NCBI GenBank assembly: GCA_002490665.1
Contig: DKUL01000079.1
Coordinates: 7,842 to 33,726, forward strand
Direction: 5' to 3'
Source of the DNA: Lachnospiraceae bacterium UBA7205
Lineage (GTDB): Bacteria > Bacillota > Clostridia > Lachnospirales > Lachnospiraceae
DNA length: 25,885 bases
Shown: one piece after another, positions 7,297 to 14,958 of the stretch
Layout: every line of letters starts with the position of its first letter
Numbering within the stretch: position 1 is the first letter of the stretch
Made by a program: the position numbers and the translations under genes
The notes under the pieces: model-generated
Database searches by the model: none
The model's input: only the letters and a program-made list of their open reading frames with translations
Told to the model about the DNA's origin: nothing

Positions 7297-7982
7297 ACCT
7301 CCTGTTTCCTGCAAGGTGTCCGGTATGTGATGGGATTGTGCCGGCTGCCGAGGGGGATGTTTGCGCCGGGTGCAGGATGAAGCCGCGGTATATTGTGGAA
7401 CCGCGGTGCGCAAGGTGCGGAAAGCAGCTCGGGGATGACGCAAGAATGTACTGTGGGGACTGTGCGGGGCGGAGCCATGTCTTTGAGCATGGTTACGCGC
7501 TGTATGACTACCAGAGCATGCGCAAGAGCATTTACCGCTTTAAGTATGGCGGAAGATGTGAGTATGCAAAATTCTATGCAAGGGACATCTGGGAAAGGCT
7601 CGGGGACGAAATCCGGCTGATGAAGGCGGACTCCATAGTGCCGGTGCCGATTCACGCGTCAAGGCTCAGAAGCAGGGGGTACAACCAGGCACAGCTTGTC
7701 GCGGCGGAGCTGTCACGGCTTACGGGAATACCAATGTATGATAATCTGGTGAGGAGAGTCAGGAGGACACTGCCACAAAAACAGCTTACTGCACAGGAAA
7801 GACAAAATAATTTGAAAAAAGCTTTCAATATTAGCGCAGATGTTGTAAAATTAAATAAAACGATTCTTGTTGATGACATCTATACAACGGGTAGTACGCT
7901 GGACGCCGTGGCGCTGGAATTAAAGAGGCATGGCGTCGGGTCGGTTTACTTTGTCACGCTCTGTATCGGGGAGGGGCTGTAA
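7251..7982 (+). CDS. comF: ComF-family phosphoribosyltransferase-like protein
   Basis: The N-terminus carries zinc-finger-like cysteine pairs CPVCDG, CAGC, CARCG and CGDC (about residues 24-72). The C-terminal phosphoribosyltransferase fold has the PRPP-binding loop ILVDDIYTTGSTL (about residues 205-217) and the ComF signature SRGYNQAQL. The family is needed for DNA uptake in competent bacteria and acts in the cytosol on incoming single-stranded DNA; its enzymatic substrate is not settled. Length (243) is typical. The ATG at 7251 overlaps recD2 by 46 bases. A GTG at 7278, giving VGSALLNLLFPARCP, is an equally plausible start. Translational coupling to recD2 is likely, and yvyF follows as in B. 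subtilis. Confidence 0.9.
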   Translation: MRDNGRGRRVGSALLNLLFPARCPVCDGIVPAAEGDVCAGCRMKPRYIVEPRCARCGKQLGDDARMYCGDCAGRSHVFEHGYALYDYQSMRKSIYRFKYGGRCEYAKFYARDIWERLGDEIRLMKADSIVPVPIHASRLRSRGYNQAQLVAAELSRLTGIPMYDNLVRRVRRTLPQKQLTAQERQNNLKKAFNISADVVKLNKTILVDDIYTTGSTLDAVALELKRHGVGSVYFVTLCIGEGL

Positions 7983-8045
7983 ACCGCCATCACGTATGGT
8001 ACATAGTCGCAAGGAAGCAAAAAATATGTAAACGGAGGGATTTCA

Positions 8046-8459
8046 ATGAACGTAAGAAATTGCAGAAAATGCGGAAAGATTTTTAACCACATTGGAGGGA
8101 TGCCGATTTGCCCGGCATGCAAGGAGAAGCTTGAGGAAAAATTCCAGCAGGTAAAGAAGTATATCCGTGAAAACAAGATGGCGGACATCAAGGAAGTAGC
8201 GGAGCAGTGCGAGGTGGAAGTGGGCCAGATTCAGCAGTGGATAAGGGAAGAACGCCTTGAGTTTACGGAGGATTCACCAGTGAAAATTCCGTGTGAGAAC
8301 TGCGGTGAAATGATTCGTTCCGGAAAGTACTGCGAAAAATGTAAGCGGGAGATGACAAACACGCTGTCAAGTGCGATCAACAAGCCAAAGGCTGTTCTGG
8401 TGGAGCCCAAGAAGGTACAGTCCACGGGAAACAAGATGCGTTTTCTTGACAGGGAATAG
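8046..8459 (+). CDS. yvyF: YvyF-type flagellar operon zinc-finger protein
   Basis: This 137-residue protein has an N-terminal CRKCG...CPAC zinc ribbon (about residues 6-25), a central helix-turn-helix-like stretch EVAEQCEVEVGQIQQWIREE (about 42-61) and a second CENCG...CEKC pair (about 80-98). It matches the flagellar operon protein of B. subtilis called YvyF, encoded next to comF and upstream of flgM-flgN-flgK. Its biochemical role is not known; binding of nucleic acid or protein through the zinc ribbons is a plausible guess. The start has GGAGGG at about 8035-8040. Unlike B. subtilis, no flgM, flgN or flgK follows; membrane proteins and the c-di-AMP operon come next. Confidence 0.88.
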   Translation: MNVRNCRKCGKIFNHIGGMPICPACKEKLEEKFQQVKKYIRENKMADIKEVAEQCEVEVGQIQQWIREERLEFTEDSPVKIPCENCGEMIRSGKYCEKCKREMTNTLSSAINKPKAVLVEPKKVQSTGNKMRFLDRE

Positions 8460-8489
8460 ACTTTTCAGGATTGCTTAAGGAATAATTTT

Positions 8490-8906
8490 ATGTTGAATGA
8501 AGAAAGAATCAAACTGATGACCAAAATGGCGTGCTATGAGGCTGATGAGGGAAAGAAAAACGTGGCAATCGGCAGTTACTTCCGTGGTGATTATATTGGA
8601 TTGCAGGTGATTAAGTCCATCATCAGCGGCACGATTGCGTTTGTAATTATCTTTGCGATGTATATCCTGTATGATTTTGAGGTCTTTATGGCGGATATCT
8701 ATAAGATGGACCTGTTCGGATTTGCAAAGACGGCGATTGTTGATTACCTGATTTTTATAGCGTCATATGCGATGGTATCCTATGGCGTTTACACGTATCG
8801 GTATACAAAGGCGAGAAGGAGCCTGAAGAATTATTACAACAATCTCAAAAAACTTTCCTACTTGTATGACAGGGAAGTAAAAAACAGGGATTACAAGGAG
8901 ATTTGA
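8490..8906 (+). CDS. Unknown two-helix membrane protein upstream of cdaA
   Basis: I do not recognise the family. The 138-residue protein has a charged N-terminus, a membrane segment at about residues 41-61 (IKSIISGTIAFVIIFAMYIL), a second at about 81-103 (TAIVDYLIFIASYAMVSYGV), and a basic C-terminal tail rich in Tyr, Lys and Arg (RYTKARRSLKNYYNNLKKL). Both termini are predicted on the same side, and the positive-inside rule suggests the cytoplasm. The next gene begins at the last codons of this one with AAGGAG inside the coding region (8895-8900), so translation is probably coupled. The gap to yvyF is 30 bases. It is likely part of an operon running into cdaA, cdaR and glmM, suggesting a role in envelope or c-di-AMP homeostasis. 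That role is inference from position alone. Confidence 0.78.
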   Translation: MLNEERIKLMTKMACYEADEGKKNVAIGSYFRGDYIGLQVIKSIISGTIAFVIIFAMYILYDFEVFMADIYKMDLFGFAKTAIVDYLIFIASYAMVSYGVYTYRYTKARRSLKNYYNNLKKLSYLYDREVKNRDYKEI

Positions 8907-8908
8907 TC

Positions 8909-9865
8909 ATGACGACCCTTTTGGTTTACAGAGAACAGTTAAAAAAGTTTTATAGTAAGTACGAATTATATATCACGCCGGTTATGAAGTTTCTGCTGGC
9001 GCTGTTGACGTTGGTTATGATAAACAGCAGCATCGGCTATATGGGTGAGCTGAAGCGGTTTGTAGTCGTGATGGTGCTCTCGCTGATGTGCTCGTTCTTG
9101 CCGATGAATTTTATCGTGTTTGTGGCAGCAGCGGTGACGCTCGGGCACCTGTACAAATTTTCCCTGGAGTGCATGGGGGTGGCGCTTGTTGTATTTCTGC
9201 TGCTGTTTATCCTTTACTTCCGGTTTTCACCGCGCGACACCATTGCGGTATTGCTGACGCCGCTCTGCTTCATTTTGAAGATACCATATGTCATGCCGAT
9301 TGCAATGGGGCTTGTCGGAACGCCTGTCTCGGCAGTATCGGTTGCGAGTGGCGCCGTTGCATATTACACGGTGAGTTACATGACGAACAGTGCGTCCATG
9401 CTGAACACCTTTGAGGATGATGAGACGCTGGAAAAATTCCGCTATGTGGTTGACGGGCTGCTGGGAAATAAGGCAATGTTTATCACAATTGTGGCGTTTG
9501 TCGCCACGGTTGTCGTGGTATATTTTATAAGAAGGCTCAGTGTCGATTATTCGTGGACAATTGCGATGATTACGGGAGCGCTTCTCGATGTATTGATTTT
9601 ATTGTTTGGCGATTTGATGTATAATACGAAGCTCTCCATCGTAGGCGTCATTGTTGGAAGCGTCGTGTCGGTTTTGCTTGTGAAGGTACTTGAGTTTTTT
9701 GTATTTAATGTCGATTATTCCCGGACGGAGTTTGTTCAGTTTGAGGATGATGAATATTATTATTATGTGAAAGCCGTTCCGAAAAATACGGTGGCTGCCC
9801 CGCAGAAAAGGGTGAAAACAATCAGGGTACCGGAAAAAGCAGTTAGGCAGCAGAAGAGGGATTGA
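8909..9865 (+). CDS. Unknown polytopic membrane protein upstream of cdaA
   Basis: The family is not recognised. The 318-residue protein has roughly eight hydrophobic segments between about residues 18 and 265. It ends in a hydrophilic, probably cytoplasmic tail containing an acidic-aromatic patch FEDDEYYYYVKAVPK and a basic end (PQKRVKTIRVPEKAVRQQKRD). I see no transporter signature, catalytic motif or signal peptide. The ATG at 8909 is chosen because AAGGAG at 8895-8900 is 8 bases upstream; an in-frame TTG at 8903 would leave only two bases. Its stop lies five bases before the cdaA start. Tight spacing on both sides indicates one transcript with the preceding membrane gene and cdaA. A possible partner or membrane platform for CdaA is a hypothesis only. 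Confidence 0.8.
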   Translation: MTTLLVYREQLKKFYSKYELYITPVMKFLLALLTLVMINSSIGYMGELKRFVVVMVLSLMCSFLPMNFIVFVAAAVTLGHLYKFSLECMGVALVVFLLLFILYFRFSPRDTIAVLLTPLCFILKIPYVMPIAMGLVGTPVSAVSVASGAVAYYTVSYMTNSASMLNTFEDDETLEKFRYVVDGLLGNKAMFITIVAFVATVVVVYFIRRLSVDYSWTIAMITGALLDVLILLFGDLMYNTKLSIVGVIVGSVVSVLLVKVLEFFVFNVDYSRTEFVQFEDDEYYYYVKAVPKNTVAAPQKRVKTIRVPEKAVRQQKRD

Positions 9866-9870
9866 TAGAA

Positions 9871-10743
9871 ATGGAAAGGTTTCTTGAACGCTTTGGTTCA
9901 TATTTTGTGAACTGGTCATTGCATAGTCTGAACGTAGAGTGGGAGGATATAGTGGAGGTTATCATTATATCCTTTTTGCTGTATCATATCATGGCATGGG
10001 CAAAACACACAAAAGTCTGGCTTCTGATGAAGGGAATCATCATCATACTGGTGTTTATTTTGCTGGCGATTTTGTTTGAAATGAACACAATCATGTGGAT
10101 TGTGAAAAATGTGCTGGGTCTGGCGGTCACGGCGGTGATTGTTATCCTGCAGCCGGAACTGCGGCATGCGCTTGAGGAGCTGGGGCGCAAGAATTTTATT
10201 TCCAATTTTGTCTCATTCGAAAAGCCGGCGGATGAGCGCTTTTCTGACAAGACCGTGAATGACCTGGTGAAGGCAAGCTTTGAGATGGGCAAGGTGAAAA
10301 CAGGGGCGCTTATGGTGATTGAGCAGAATGTATTGCTGACTGAGTACGAAAGAACAGGTATTGAGGTGGATGGGCTGATATCCAGCCAGCTTCTGATTAA
10401 TATCTTTGAACATAATACGCCGCTTCACGATGGGGCGGTCATCATACGTGGAAACAGGGTTGTGTCGGCGACCTGTTATCTGCCGTTGTCTGACAACATG
10501 GAAATCAGCAAGGAGCTGGGAACAAGGCATCGCGCGGGTGTGGGCATATCGGAAGTGACGGATGCACTGACGATTATTGTTTCCGAGGAGACTGGAAACG
10601 TGAGCGTGACCTATGAGGGACACTTGTACCGCAACCTTGACGCGAACGGACTTCGCGAGAAGCTGGGCATGATACAGAATAAGGAAGTGGAGGAGAATAA
10701 GAAGCGCAGGCTCTGGAAAGGTAGGGCTAAGGATGAAAAATAA
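9871..10743 (+). CDS. cdaA: Diadenylate cyclase CdaA
   Basis: CdaA condenses two ATP to cyclic di-AMP, the second messenger controlling potassium and osmolyte balance and, indirectly, the cell wall. The 290-residue protein has three N-terminal membrane helices (about 28-43, 52-70 and 74-93), a short linker, and a cytosolic DAC domain with both catalytic signatures: DGA (187-189, in LHDGAVIIRG) and RHR (219-221, in GTRHRAGVG). Length is close to the usual 270-290. The ATG at 9871 is preferred to a TTG at 9862, which leaves no room after AGAGGG at 9855-9860. The order cdaA-cdaR-glmM downstream is the classical Firmicute operon, and its 3' end overlaps cdaR by 11 bases. Confidence 0.96.
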   Translation: MERFLERFGSYFVNWSLHSLNVEWEDIVEVIIISFLLYHIMAWAKHTKVWLLMKGIIIILVFILLAILFEMNTIMWIVKNVLGLAVTAVIVILQPELRHALEELGRKNFISNFVSFEKPADERFSDKTVNDLVKASFEMGKVKTGALMVIEQNVLLTEYERTGIEVDGLISSQLLINIFEHNTPLHDGAVIIRGNRVVSATCYLPLSDNMEISKELGTRHRAGVGISEVTDALTIIVSEETGNVSVTYEGHLYRNLDANGLREKLGMIQNKEVEENKKRRLWKGRAKDEK

Positions 10744-12046
10744 TATATTGAAAAAAGTGGCGGGGATTCTCACACATAATTTTGGACTGAAGCTTCTTGC
10801 TGTTGTCGTGTCCTGCGGTCTGTGGTTTGTTGTGAACAGTATCACGGATCCGGTGGAAAAAAAGCCTTTTAGCAATATCCCGGTGGAAATTATTAACGAG
10901 GAAATGGTTACGAGCGAGGGCAAGGTCTTTGAAATCCTCGAGGGTACGAATTATGTCAATGTCGTTGTGACAGGCAAGCGCTCCGTGCTTGCAAATATTG
11001 CGCGGGACGACCTCCGTGCGGTGGCTGACATGTCAAAGCTCACCTTTATGAACACGGTCGGGATTGAGGTGTCAAGCGCAAGGAACAATTCTGAGCTGGA
11101 TTTTAAGACCAATATCGACAATGTGAAGCTTTTGATAGAGAACCGGAAGAGCATCCAGAAATCAATTCTTGCCTCTGTCTCGGGCGAACCGGCAGACGGC
11201 TACGTGGTTGACAGGGCGCTTGCAAGCCCGAACGTTGTGCGCTTTTCAGGACCGGAGTCACTGATTATGCAGATTGACCATGTTGAGGCCGTTGCAAATA
11301 TTGAGGGCGGGTCTTCCGATATCAGTACGAGTGTTGACCTCAAGATATATGATGCGGATGGCAAGGAGATAAAGAGTAACTCCATCAAGATGAATATTTC
11401 TACTGTCAATGTTGCCGTGTCAATCCTTGCAACGAAGGAAGTTCCGCTTGAGTTTACGATTCAGGGTGAGCCGGCAGACGGATATATTGTGAGCCGTGAG
11501 GTTGTCAGTGTGCCGGAGACGGTAATGATAGCCGGCAGAAGCAGTGTCCTGGACGGTGTATCCAGAATCAGTGTCGCAGACCCGGCACTGAGCGCGGAGG
11601 AGCTGACGGAGAGCACGACCAGTATTGTCAACATTAAAAAGTACCTGCCGAGCAATGTGCAGTTTGCTGACAGCAGCTATAACGGCAATGTCAGTGTCAC
11701 AATCGGAATTGAGAAGCTTGTGACCAAGGAGCTTGAGATACCGGCAAGGAACTTTGCGGCAGGAAATAAACCGGAAGGATTCCGGCTTACTTTAAAGGAG
11801 CTTGAGGACAAAGACAGTTATGTAATTCGGATATCGGGAACGCAGGCAGCGGTGGATGTCGTGAATGCGGAGGAGATTATCGGTGTGATTGACATGAGCC
11901 TGATATGGAACAATCTCGGACTGCAGCAATGGGCTGCCGGAAGTTACCAGGGCGACATTACGTTTAACCTTCCTGATAATGTGACCCTTGCGGAAGCTTA
12001 CAAGATGACAGTCGAACTGGGGGAAATTGAGGAAGAGACCGAATAA
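10733..12046 (+). CDS. cdaR: YbbR-domain protein CdaR, regulator of CdaA
   Basis: A single N-terminal membrane helix (about residues 17-35, FGLKLLAVVVSCGLWFVV) anchors an extracytoplasmic portion made of about four YbbR repeats. Repetition is visible in the near-identical pieces GEPADGYVVDRA and GEPADGYIVSRE, and in the alternating VRFSGP, VMIAGR and VIRISG strands. The family protein CdaR binds CdaA in the membrane and modulates diadenylate cyclase activity. Length 437 is normal. The start overlaps cdaA by 11 bases, indicating translational coupling, and glmM follows after 39 bases. The C-terminus is acidic (GEIEEETE). Function is taken from family and operon context. Confidence 0.94.
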   Translation: MKNNILKKVAGILTHNFGLKLLAVVVSCGLWFVVNSITDPVEKKPFSNIPVEIINEEMVTSEGKVFEILEGTNYVNVVVTGKRSVLANIARDDLRAVADMSKLTFMNTVGIEVSSARNNSELDFKTNIDNVKLLIENRKSIQKSILASVSGEPADGYVVDRALASPNVVRFSGPESLIMQIDHVEAVANIEGGSSDISTSVDLKIYDADGKEIKSNSIKMNISTVNVAVSILATKEVPLEFTIQGEPADGYIVSREVVSVPETVMIAGRSSVLDGVSRISVADPALSAEELTESTTSIVNIKKYLPSNVQFADSSYNGNVSVTIGIEKLVTKELEIPARNFAAGNKPEGFRLTLKELEDKDSYVIRISGTQAAVDVVNAEEIIGVIDMSLIWNNLGLQQWAAGSYQGDITFNLPDNVTLAEAYKMTVELGEIEEETE

Positions 12047-12085
12047 AAAATGAATTAGAAATAATATGTTTGGAGGATAAGAATT

Positions 12086-13435
12086 ATGGCTAGACTGTTT
12101 GGTACGGACGGAGTTAGGGGAGTGGCGAATGATGAGCTTACGCCGCTGCTTGCAATGCAGCTGGGGCAGGCAGGCGCTTATGTGCTGTCAAAGGAAAATG
12201 CGCACAAGCCGACAATCATGGTGGGATGTGACACGCGTATTTCAGGGGATATGCTGGCAAATGCCCTGATGGCGGGTGCCTGCTCGGTCGGCGCGAATGT
12301 TGTGTATGTGGGGGTTATCCCGACGCCGGCAATTGCCTATCTGACCAAAAGATACAGGGTGGATGCGGGCGTCGTGATTTCGGCATCACACAATCCGGTA
12401 GAATTTAACGGAATCAAATTTTTTGACGGCAACGGGTTTAAGCTGCCGGACTCACTTGAGGATGAGATAGAGGAGCTGATTCGCAAGGGCATGAAGGATG
12501 TCCAGTTTCCGACAGGACCGAGCGTGGGAAAAATTAAGTACCGGACGGATGCAAGGGAGGAGTATATCAACCATGCAGTTCATGCCGTCCCTGTTGATTT
12601 GCAGGGAATGAAGATTGTGGTGGACTGTGCGGAGGGCGCGTCCTATTATACATCTGTCGAGGCGCTCAAGGAACTTGGCGCTGAAATTGTGGCAATACAC
12701 AATAATCCGGACGGAACGAACATTAATGCGAACTGCGGGTCGACGCACATGGGCGAGCTCCAGGCAAGGGTGGTATATGAGAAGGCAGATATAGGGCTTG
12801 CCTTTGACGGTGACGCCGACAGGCTGCTTGCCGTGGATGAAAACGGAAAACAGGTGGACGGCGACGAGATTATGGCAATCATTGGAAACCATATGAAGGC
12901 GAAGGGCACGCTGAAGGACAATACGATTGTCGCGACAGTGATGAGCAACCTTGGATTCTTCCTGATGGGCAAGGAAAAGGGAATCCATATCGAGCAGACC
13001 AAGGTTGGCGACCGGTATGTTTTGGAGAGAATGATTGAGATTGGCGCGAACCTTGGAGGCGAACAGTCCGGGCACATCATTTTCCTGGATGAAAATACGA
13101 CAGGCGACGGACTGCTCAGCGCGCTCCATCTTTTGCAGGTCATGGTTGAGACCAAAAAGCCCCTGTCGGAGCTTGCGACTATTATGTCAGTGCTTCCGCA
13201 GGCGCTTGTGGGGGCGAAGGTGCCCAACCACAAAAAGGACAGTTACATGGAATACACAGAGATTGCAGAGGCGATTGCGCATGTGAGCGCAAAGTTTGCG
13301 GACGAGGGCAGGGTTTTAATCAGACCTTCGGGAACGGAGCCGCTTGTGCGCGTGATGATTGAAGGAAAGGATCAGAAGCTGATAGAGAAAGAGGCAAGGG
13401 AGCTTGCGGAGCTGATACAGAATGTGATGCTGTAA
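12086..13435 (+). CDS. glmM: Phosphoglucosamine mutase GlmM
   Basis: GlmM interconverts glucosamine 6-phosphate and glucosamine 1-phosphate on the route to UDP-GlcNAc, the precursor of peptidoglycan and other envelope glycans. The 449-residue enzyme shows all family motifs: N-terminal RLFGTDGVRG, the phosphoserine loop VISASHNP with Ser101, the magnesium loop DGDADR (241-246), the sugar loop GGEQSGHI and the C-terminal phosphate-binding RPSGTEPLVRVM. GGAGG at about 12072-12076 precedes the ATG. Third gene of the conserved cdaA-cdaR-glmM operon; GlmM is known to bind CdaA and inhibit it in other Firmicutes, which links wall-precursor supply to c-di-AMP. ptsH follows after an 84-base gap. Confidence 0.97.
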   Translation: MARLFGTDGVRGVANDELTPLLAMQLGQAGAYVLSKENAHKPTIMVGCDTRISGDMLANALMAGACSVGANVVYVGVIPTPAIAYLTKRYRVDAGVVISASHNPVEFNGIKFFDGNGFKLPDSLEDEIEELIRKGMKDVQFPTGPSVGKIKYRTDAREEYINHAVHAVPVDLQGMKIVVDCAEGASYYTSVEALKELGAEIVAIHNNPDGTNINANCGSTHMGELQARVVYEKADIGLAFDGDADRLLAVDENGKQVDGDEIMAIIGNHMKAKGTLKDNTIVATVMSNLGFFLMGKEKGIHIEQTKVGDRYVLERMIEIGANLGGEQSGHIIFLDENTTGDGLLSALHLLQVMVETKKPLSELATIMSVLPQALVGAKVPNHKKDSYMEYTEIAEAIAHVSAKFADEGRVLIRPSGTEPLVRVMIEGKDQKLIEKEARELAELIQNVML

Positions 13436-13456
13436 CTGTAGATGCCACAGCACACG

Positions 13457-13476
13457 GTGCACAGCACGTTGTGCAC
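13457..13476. repeat. Short inverted repeat between glmM and ptsH
   Basis: GTGCACA (13457-13463) and TGTGCAC (13470-13476) form a perfect 7-base inverted repeat with a 6-base loop. There is no T-run, so it is not a terminator. An operator or a mild RNA hairpin is possible; function unknown. Confidence 0.4.
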
Positions 13477-13519
13477 GAGTAAAACAGTGATAAAATTCTG
13501 GGATACGGAGGTATGGGAT

Positions 13520-13783
13520 ATGGTTAGCCAGAAGGTAGTGATTAAAAACCCAACAGGGCTGCATCTGCGTCCGGCGGGAATATTGTGTAAGGAAGCGATG
13601 CAGTTTGGCTCGCTCATTACGTTTTCATTTCGCGGAAATACGGCAAATGCAAAGAGTGTACTCAGCGTGCTTGGCGCATGTATTAAATGCGGTGATGAAA
13701 TTGAACTATTTTGTGATGGTTCAGATGAAAAGGAAGCCTTGTCCCATATCGTGAAGGTTATCGAGGATGGCTTAGGCGAGTAG
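13520..13783 (+). CDS. ptsH: Phosphocarrier protein HPr
   Basis: HPr relays phosphate from enzyme I to sugar-specific enzyme II in the phosphotransferase system, and in Firmicutes also serves as a catabolite-repression cofactor. The 87-residue protein has the active-site histidine His15 in TGLHLRPAG and the regulatory serine Ser46 in NAKSVLSVLG, both at canonical positions, so it is a true HPr rather than Crh. The start at 13520 has GGAGG at 13507-13511; a longer in-frame reading from 13442 would add an unconserved 26-residue extension. No ptsI follows. The gene stands between glmM and a hairpin plus a partial repeat element. An unlinked ptsH, or a second HPr copy, is possible. Confidence 0.93.
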   Translation: MVSQKVVIKNPTGLHLRPAGILCKEAMQFGSLITFSFRGNTANAKSVLSVLGACIKCGDEIELFCDGSDEKEALSHIVKVIEDGLGE

Positions 13784-13792
13784 AGAGGATTG

Positions 13793-13817
13793 TCAGCCCG
13801 AAGCATATTCGGGCTGA
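13793..13817 (+). terminator. Hairpin after ptsH, possible terminator
   Basis: A perfect 10-base stem TCAGCCCGAA/TTCGGGCTGA (13793-13802 with 13808-13817) with loop GCATA follows the ptsH stop by nine bases. Only TTGTAT follows, so the T-run is weak. It may instead be a decayed left end of the nearby palindromic element, whose left end also reads TCAGCCC. Confidence 0.5.
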
Positions 13818-13834
13818 TTGTATGTAGAGAACAG

Positions 13835-13885
13835 GGTTTTGCATGGCTTGATGCCTGTAACAGGAAGCCGAAGGCTGAACTGTTA
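13835..13885 (+). repeat. Dispersed palindromic element, right-half copy
   Basis: This stretch is nearly identical to the right part of the complete copy (about 4422-4472), including TTTTGCATGGCTTGATG, the GTAACAGGAAGCCGAAGG block and the terminal GGCTGAACTGTTA (13873-13885). The left half is missing or replaced by an unrelated hairpin. It lies between ptsH and the polysaccharide cluster. Confidence 0.85.
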
Positions 13886-13956
13886 CAAATATATTGTTGG
13901 ACGTATAGACTCACGGCTGGTGAGTAAAAATAAGATAGTATGGAAGGAAAAGTAAA

Positions 13957-14814
13957 ATGAAAAAAATAGTGATTACAGGAAGTAATGGACAGCTTGGGCG
14001 TGCACTCAACAAAATTTATGCGAATCATGCGGAGTATGTGTGTGTCAATACGGATGTCGGGGAACTGGACATCACGGATGTTGATGCGGTGAATCAATTT
14101 GTATCGGAAATCATGCCATATGCGATTATAAACTGTGCTGCGCACACGAATGTGAATGGGTGCGAGACAGATATTGACAATGCGTACCGAATCAATGCAG
14201 TCGGTCCAAGGAACCTGGCGATTGCCGCGGAAAGGTGCCATGCGAAGCTGATGCATATTTCCACGGATTACGTGTTTGACGGACAGGCATCGGAACCGTA
14301 CACGGAATTTTGCGCGCCGAATCCCAAGGCGGTCTATGGAAAGACAAAGCTGGCGGGCGAAAACTTTGTGAAGGAATTTTGCAGGGAGCATTTTATTATC
14401 CGGACGGCGTGGCTTTACGGTGACGGGAAGAATTTTGTCCGGACAATGCTTGGACTGTCGGAAAACCATGACAAGGTTACGGTTGTCGGCGACCAGTTTG
14501 GCTCCCCGACGAGTGCGGACGAGCTTGCGAAGGCAATCGCGTATCTGCTTCCGACGGACAATTTCGGCCTGTTCCATGGCACCTGCGAGGGAATGACGAA
14601 CTGGGCTGATTTTACAAGGGAGATATACAGGCTTGCGGGAAGGTCTACCGTGGTTGAGACGGTGACAACCGAGCAGTACGACAAAAATACAACGGGCATC
14701 GTGGCGCCCAGACCGGCATATTCGGTACTTGAAAATTATATGCTCAGACTGACAACCGATTATATGTTTGCCGACTGGGAAAAGGCGATTGCAGAATATA
14801 TAAAAAGCTTGTAA
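13957..14814 (+). CDS. rfbD: dTDP-4-dehydrorhamnose reductase RfbD
   Basis: RfbD (RmlD) performs the last step of dTDP-L-rhamnose synthesis, reducing dTDP-4-dehydrorhamnose with NAD(P)H. The 285-residue short-chain dehydrogenase has the nucleotide loop ITGSNGQLGRAL (about residues 5-16), the substrate strand HISTDYVFDG and the catalytic YGKTK (Tyr127, Lys131), with the family C-terminal region NWADFTREIYRLAG. AAGGA before the ATG serves as ribosome binding site. The partner genes rfbA, rfbB and rfbC are not in the window, so they must be elsewhere if the pathway is complete. It opens the polysaccharide cluster, though a candidate promoter after it suggests it may be transcribed separately from gmd. 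Confidence 0.93.
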   Translation: MKKIVITGSNGQLGRALNKIYANHAEYVCVNTDVGELDITDVDAVNQFVSEIMPYAIINCAAHTNVNGCETDIDNAYRINAVGPRNLAIAAERCHAKLMHISTDYVFDGQASEPYTEFCAPNPKAVYGKTKLAGENFVKEFCREHFIIRTAWLYGDGKNFVRTMLGLSENHDKVTVVGDQFGSPTSADELAKAIAYLLPTDNFGLFHGTCEGMTNWADFTREIYRLAGRSTVVETVTTEQYDKNTTGIVAPRPAYSVLENYMLRLTTDYMFADWEKAIAEYIKSL

Positions 14815-14837
14815 GATTTGCATGTTAAAGGTATACT
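14809..14837 (+). promoter_or_regulatory. Candidate sigma-A promoter for the gmd operon
   Basis: TTGTAA (14809-14814) and TATACT (14832-14837) are 17 bases apart, beginning at the very end of rfbD. Each box has two or fewer mismatches to consensus. It would give a leader of about 115 bases before gmd. Confidence 0.5.
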
Positions 14838-14879
14838 AAGAAAGAAAGTGTAGGATTTTGGTATTTTTTGGTTTTTCAC

Positions 14880-14957
14880 ATGACGAACAAAGTTCGTATT
14901 GCAAATATTGTGCTTGGGGCACAAATTCGCAGACTGAGAAAGGAGCATGGTTATTAA
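14880..14957 (+). pseudogene. 25-codon XRE-like HTH fragment in the gmd leader
   Basis: A short open frame starting ATG at 14880 and ending TAA at 14955-14957 encodes 25 residues with the stretch IVLGAQIRRLRKEHGY, which looks like the first helix of XRE/Cro-type DNA-binding domains (pattern lGxxIRxLRxexG). The rest of the domain is absent and gmd starts one base later. No ribosome binding site is visible, so it is more likely a leftover of a deleted regulator than an active peptide. The frame also contains the inverted repeats of this leader. Confidence 0.45.
14883..14924. repeat. Two small inverted repeats in the gmd leader
   Basis: ACGAAC/GTTCGT (14883-14888 with 14892-14897, loop AAA) and TTGTGC/GCACAA (14908-14913 with 14919-14924, loop TTGGG) lie side by side between the candidate promoter and gmd. 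The first overlaps TGACGAA (14881-14887), a match to the Spo0A box TGNCGAA. Possible operator or leader hairpins. Confidence 0.4.
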
Positions 14958-14958
14958 A

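Noticed and set aside
12452..13129. 225-codon open frame on the - strand
   Set aside because: Antisense to the well-supported glmM; no ribosome binding site or protein motif.
13442..13519. N-terminal extension of HPr
   Set aside because: The frame is open but the residues are unlike HPr, the internal start has a well-spaced GGAGG, and His15 and Ser46 fall at canonical positions only from 13520.
13372..14823. 483-codon open frame on the - strand
   Set aside because: It lies opposite glmM, ptsH and rfbD, all with clear catalytic motifs. Its translation is rich in His, Arg and Ser without domains, typical of an antisense shadow.
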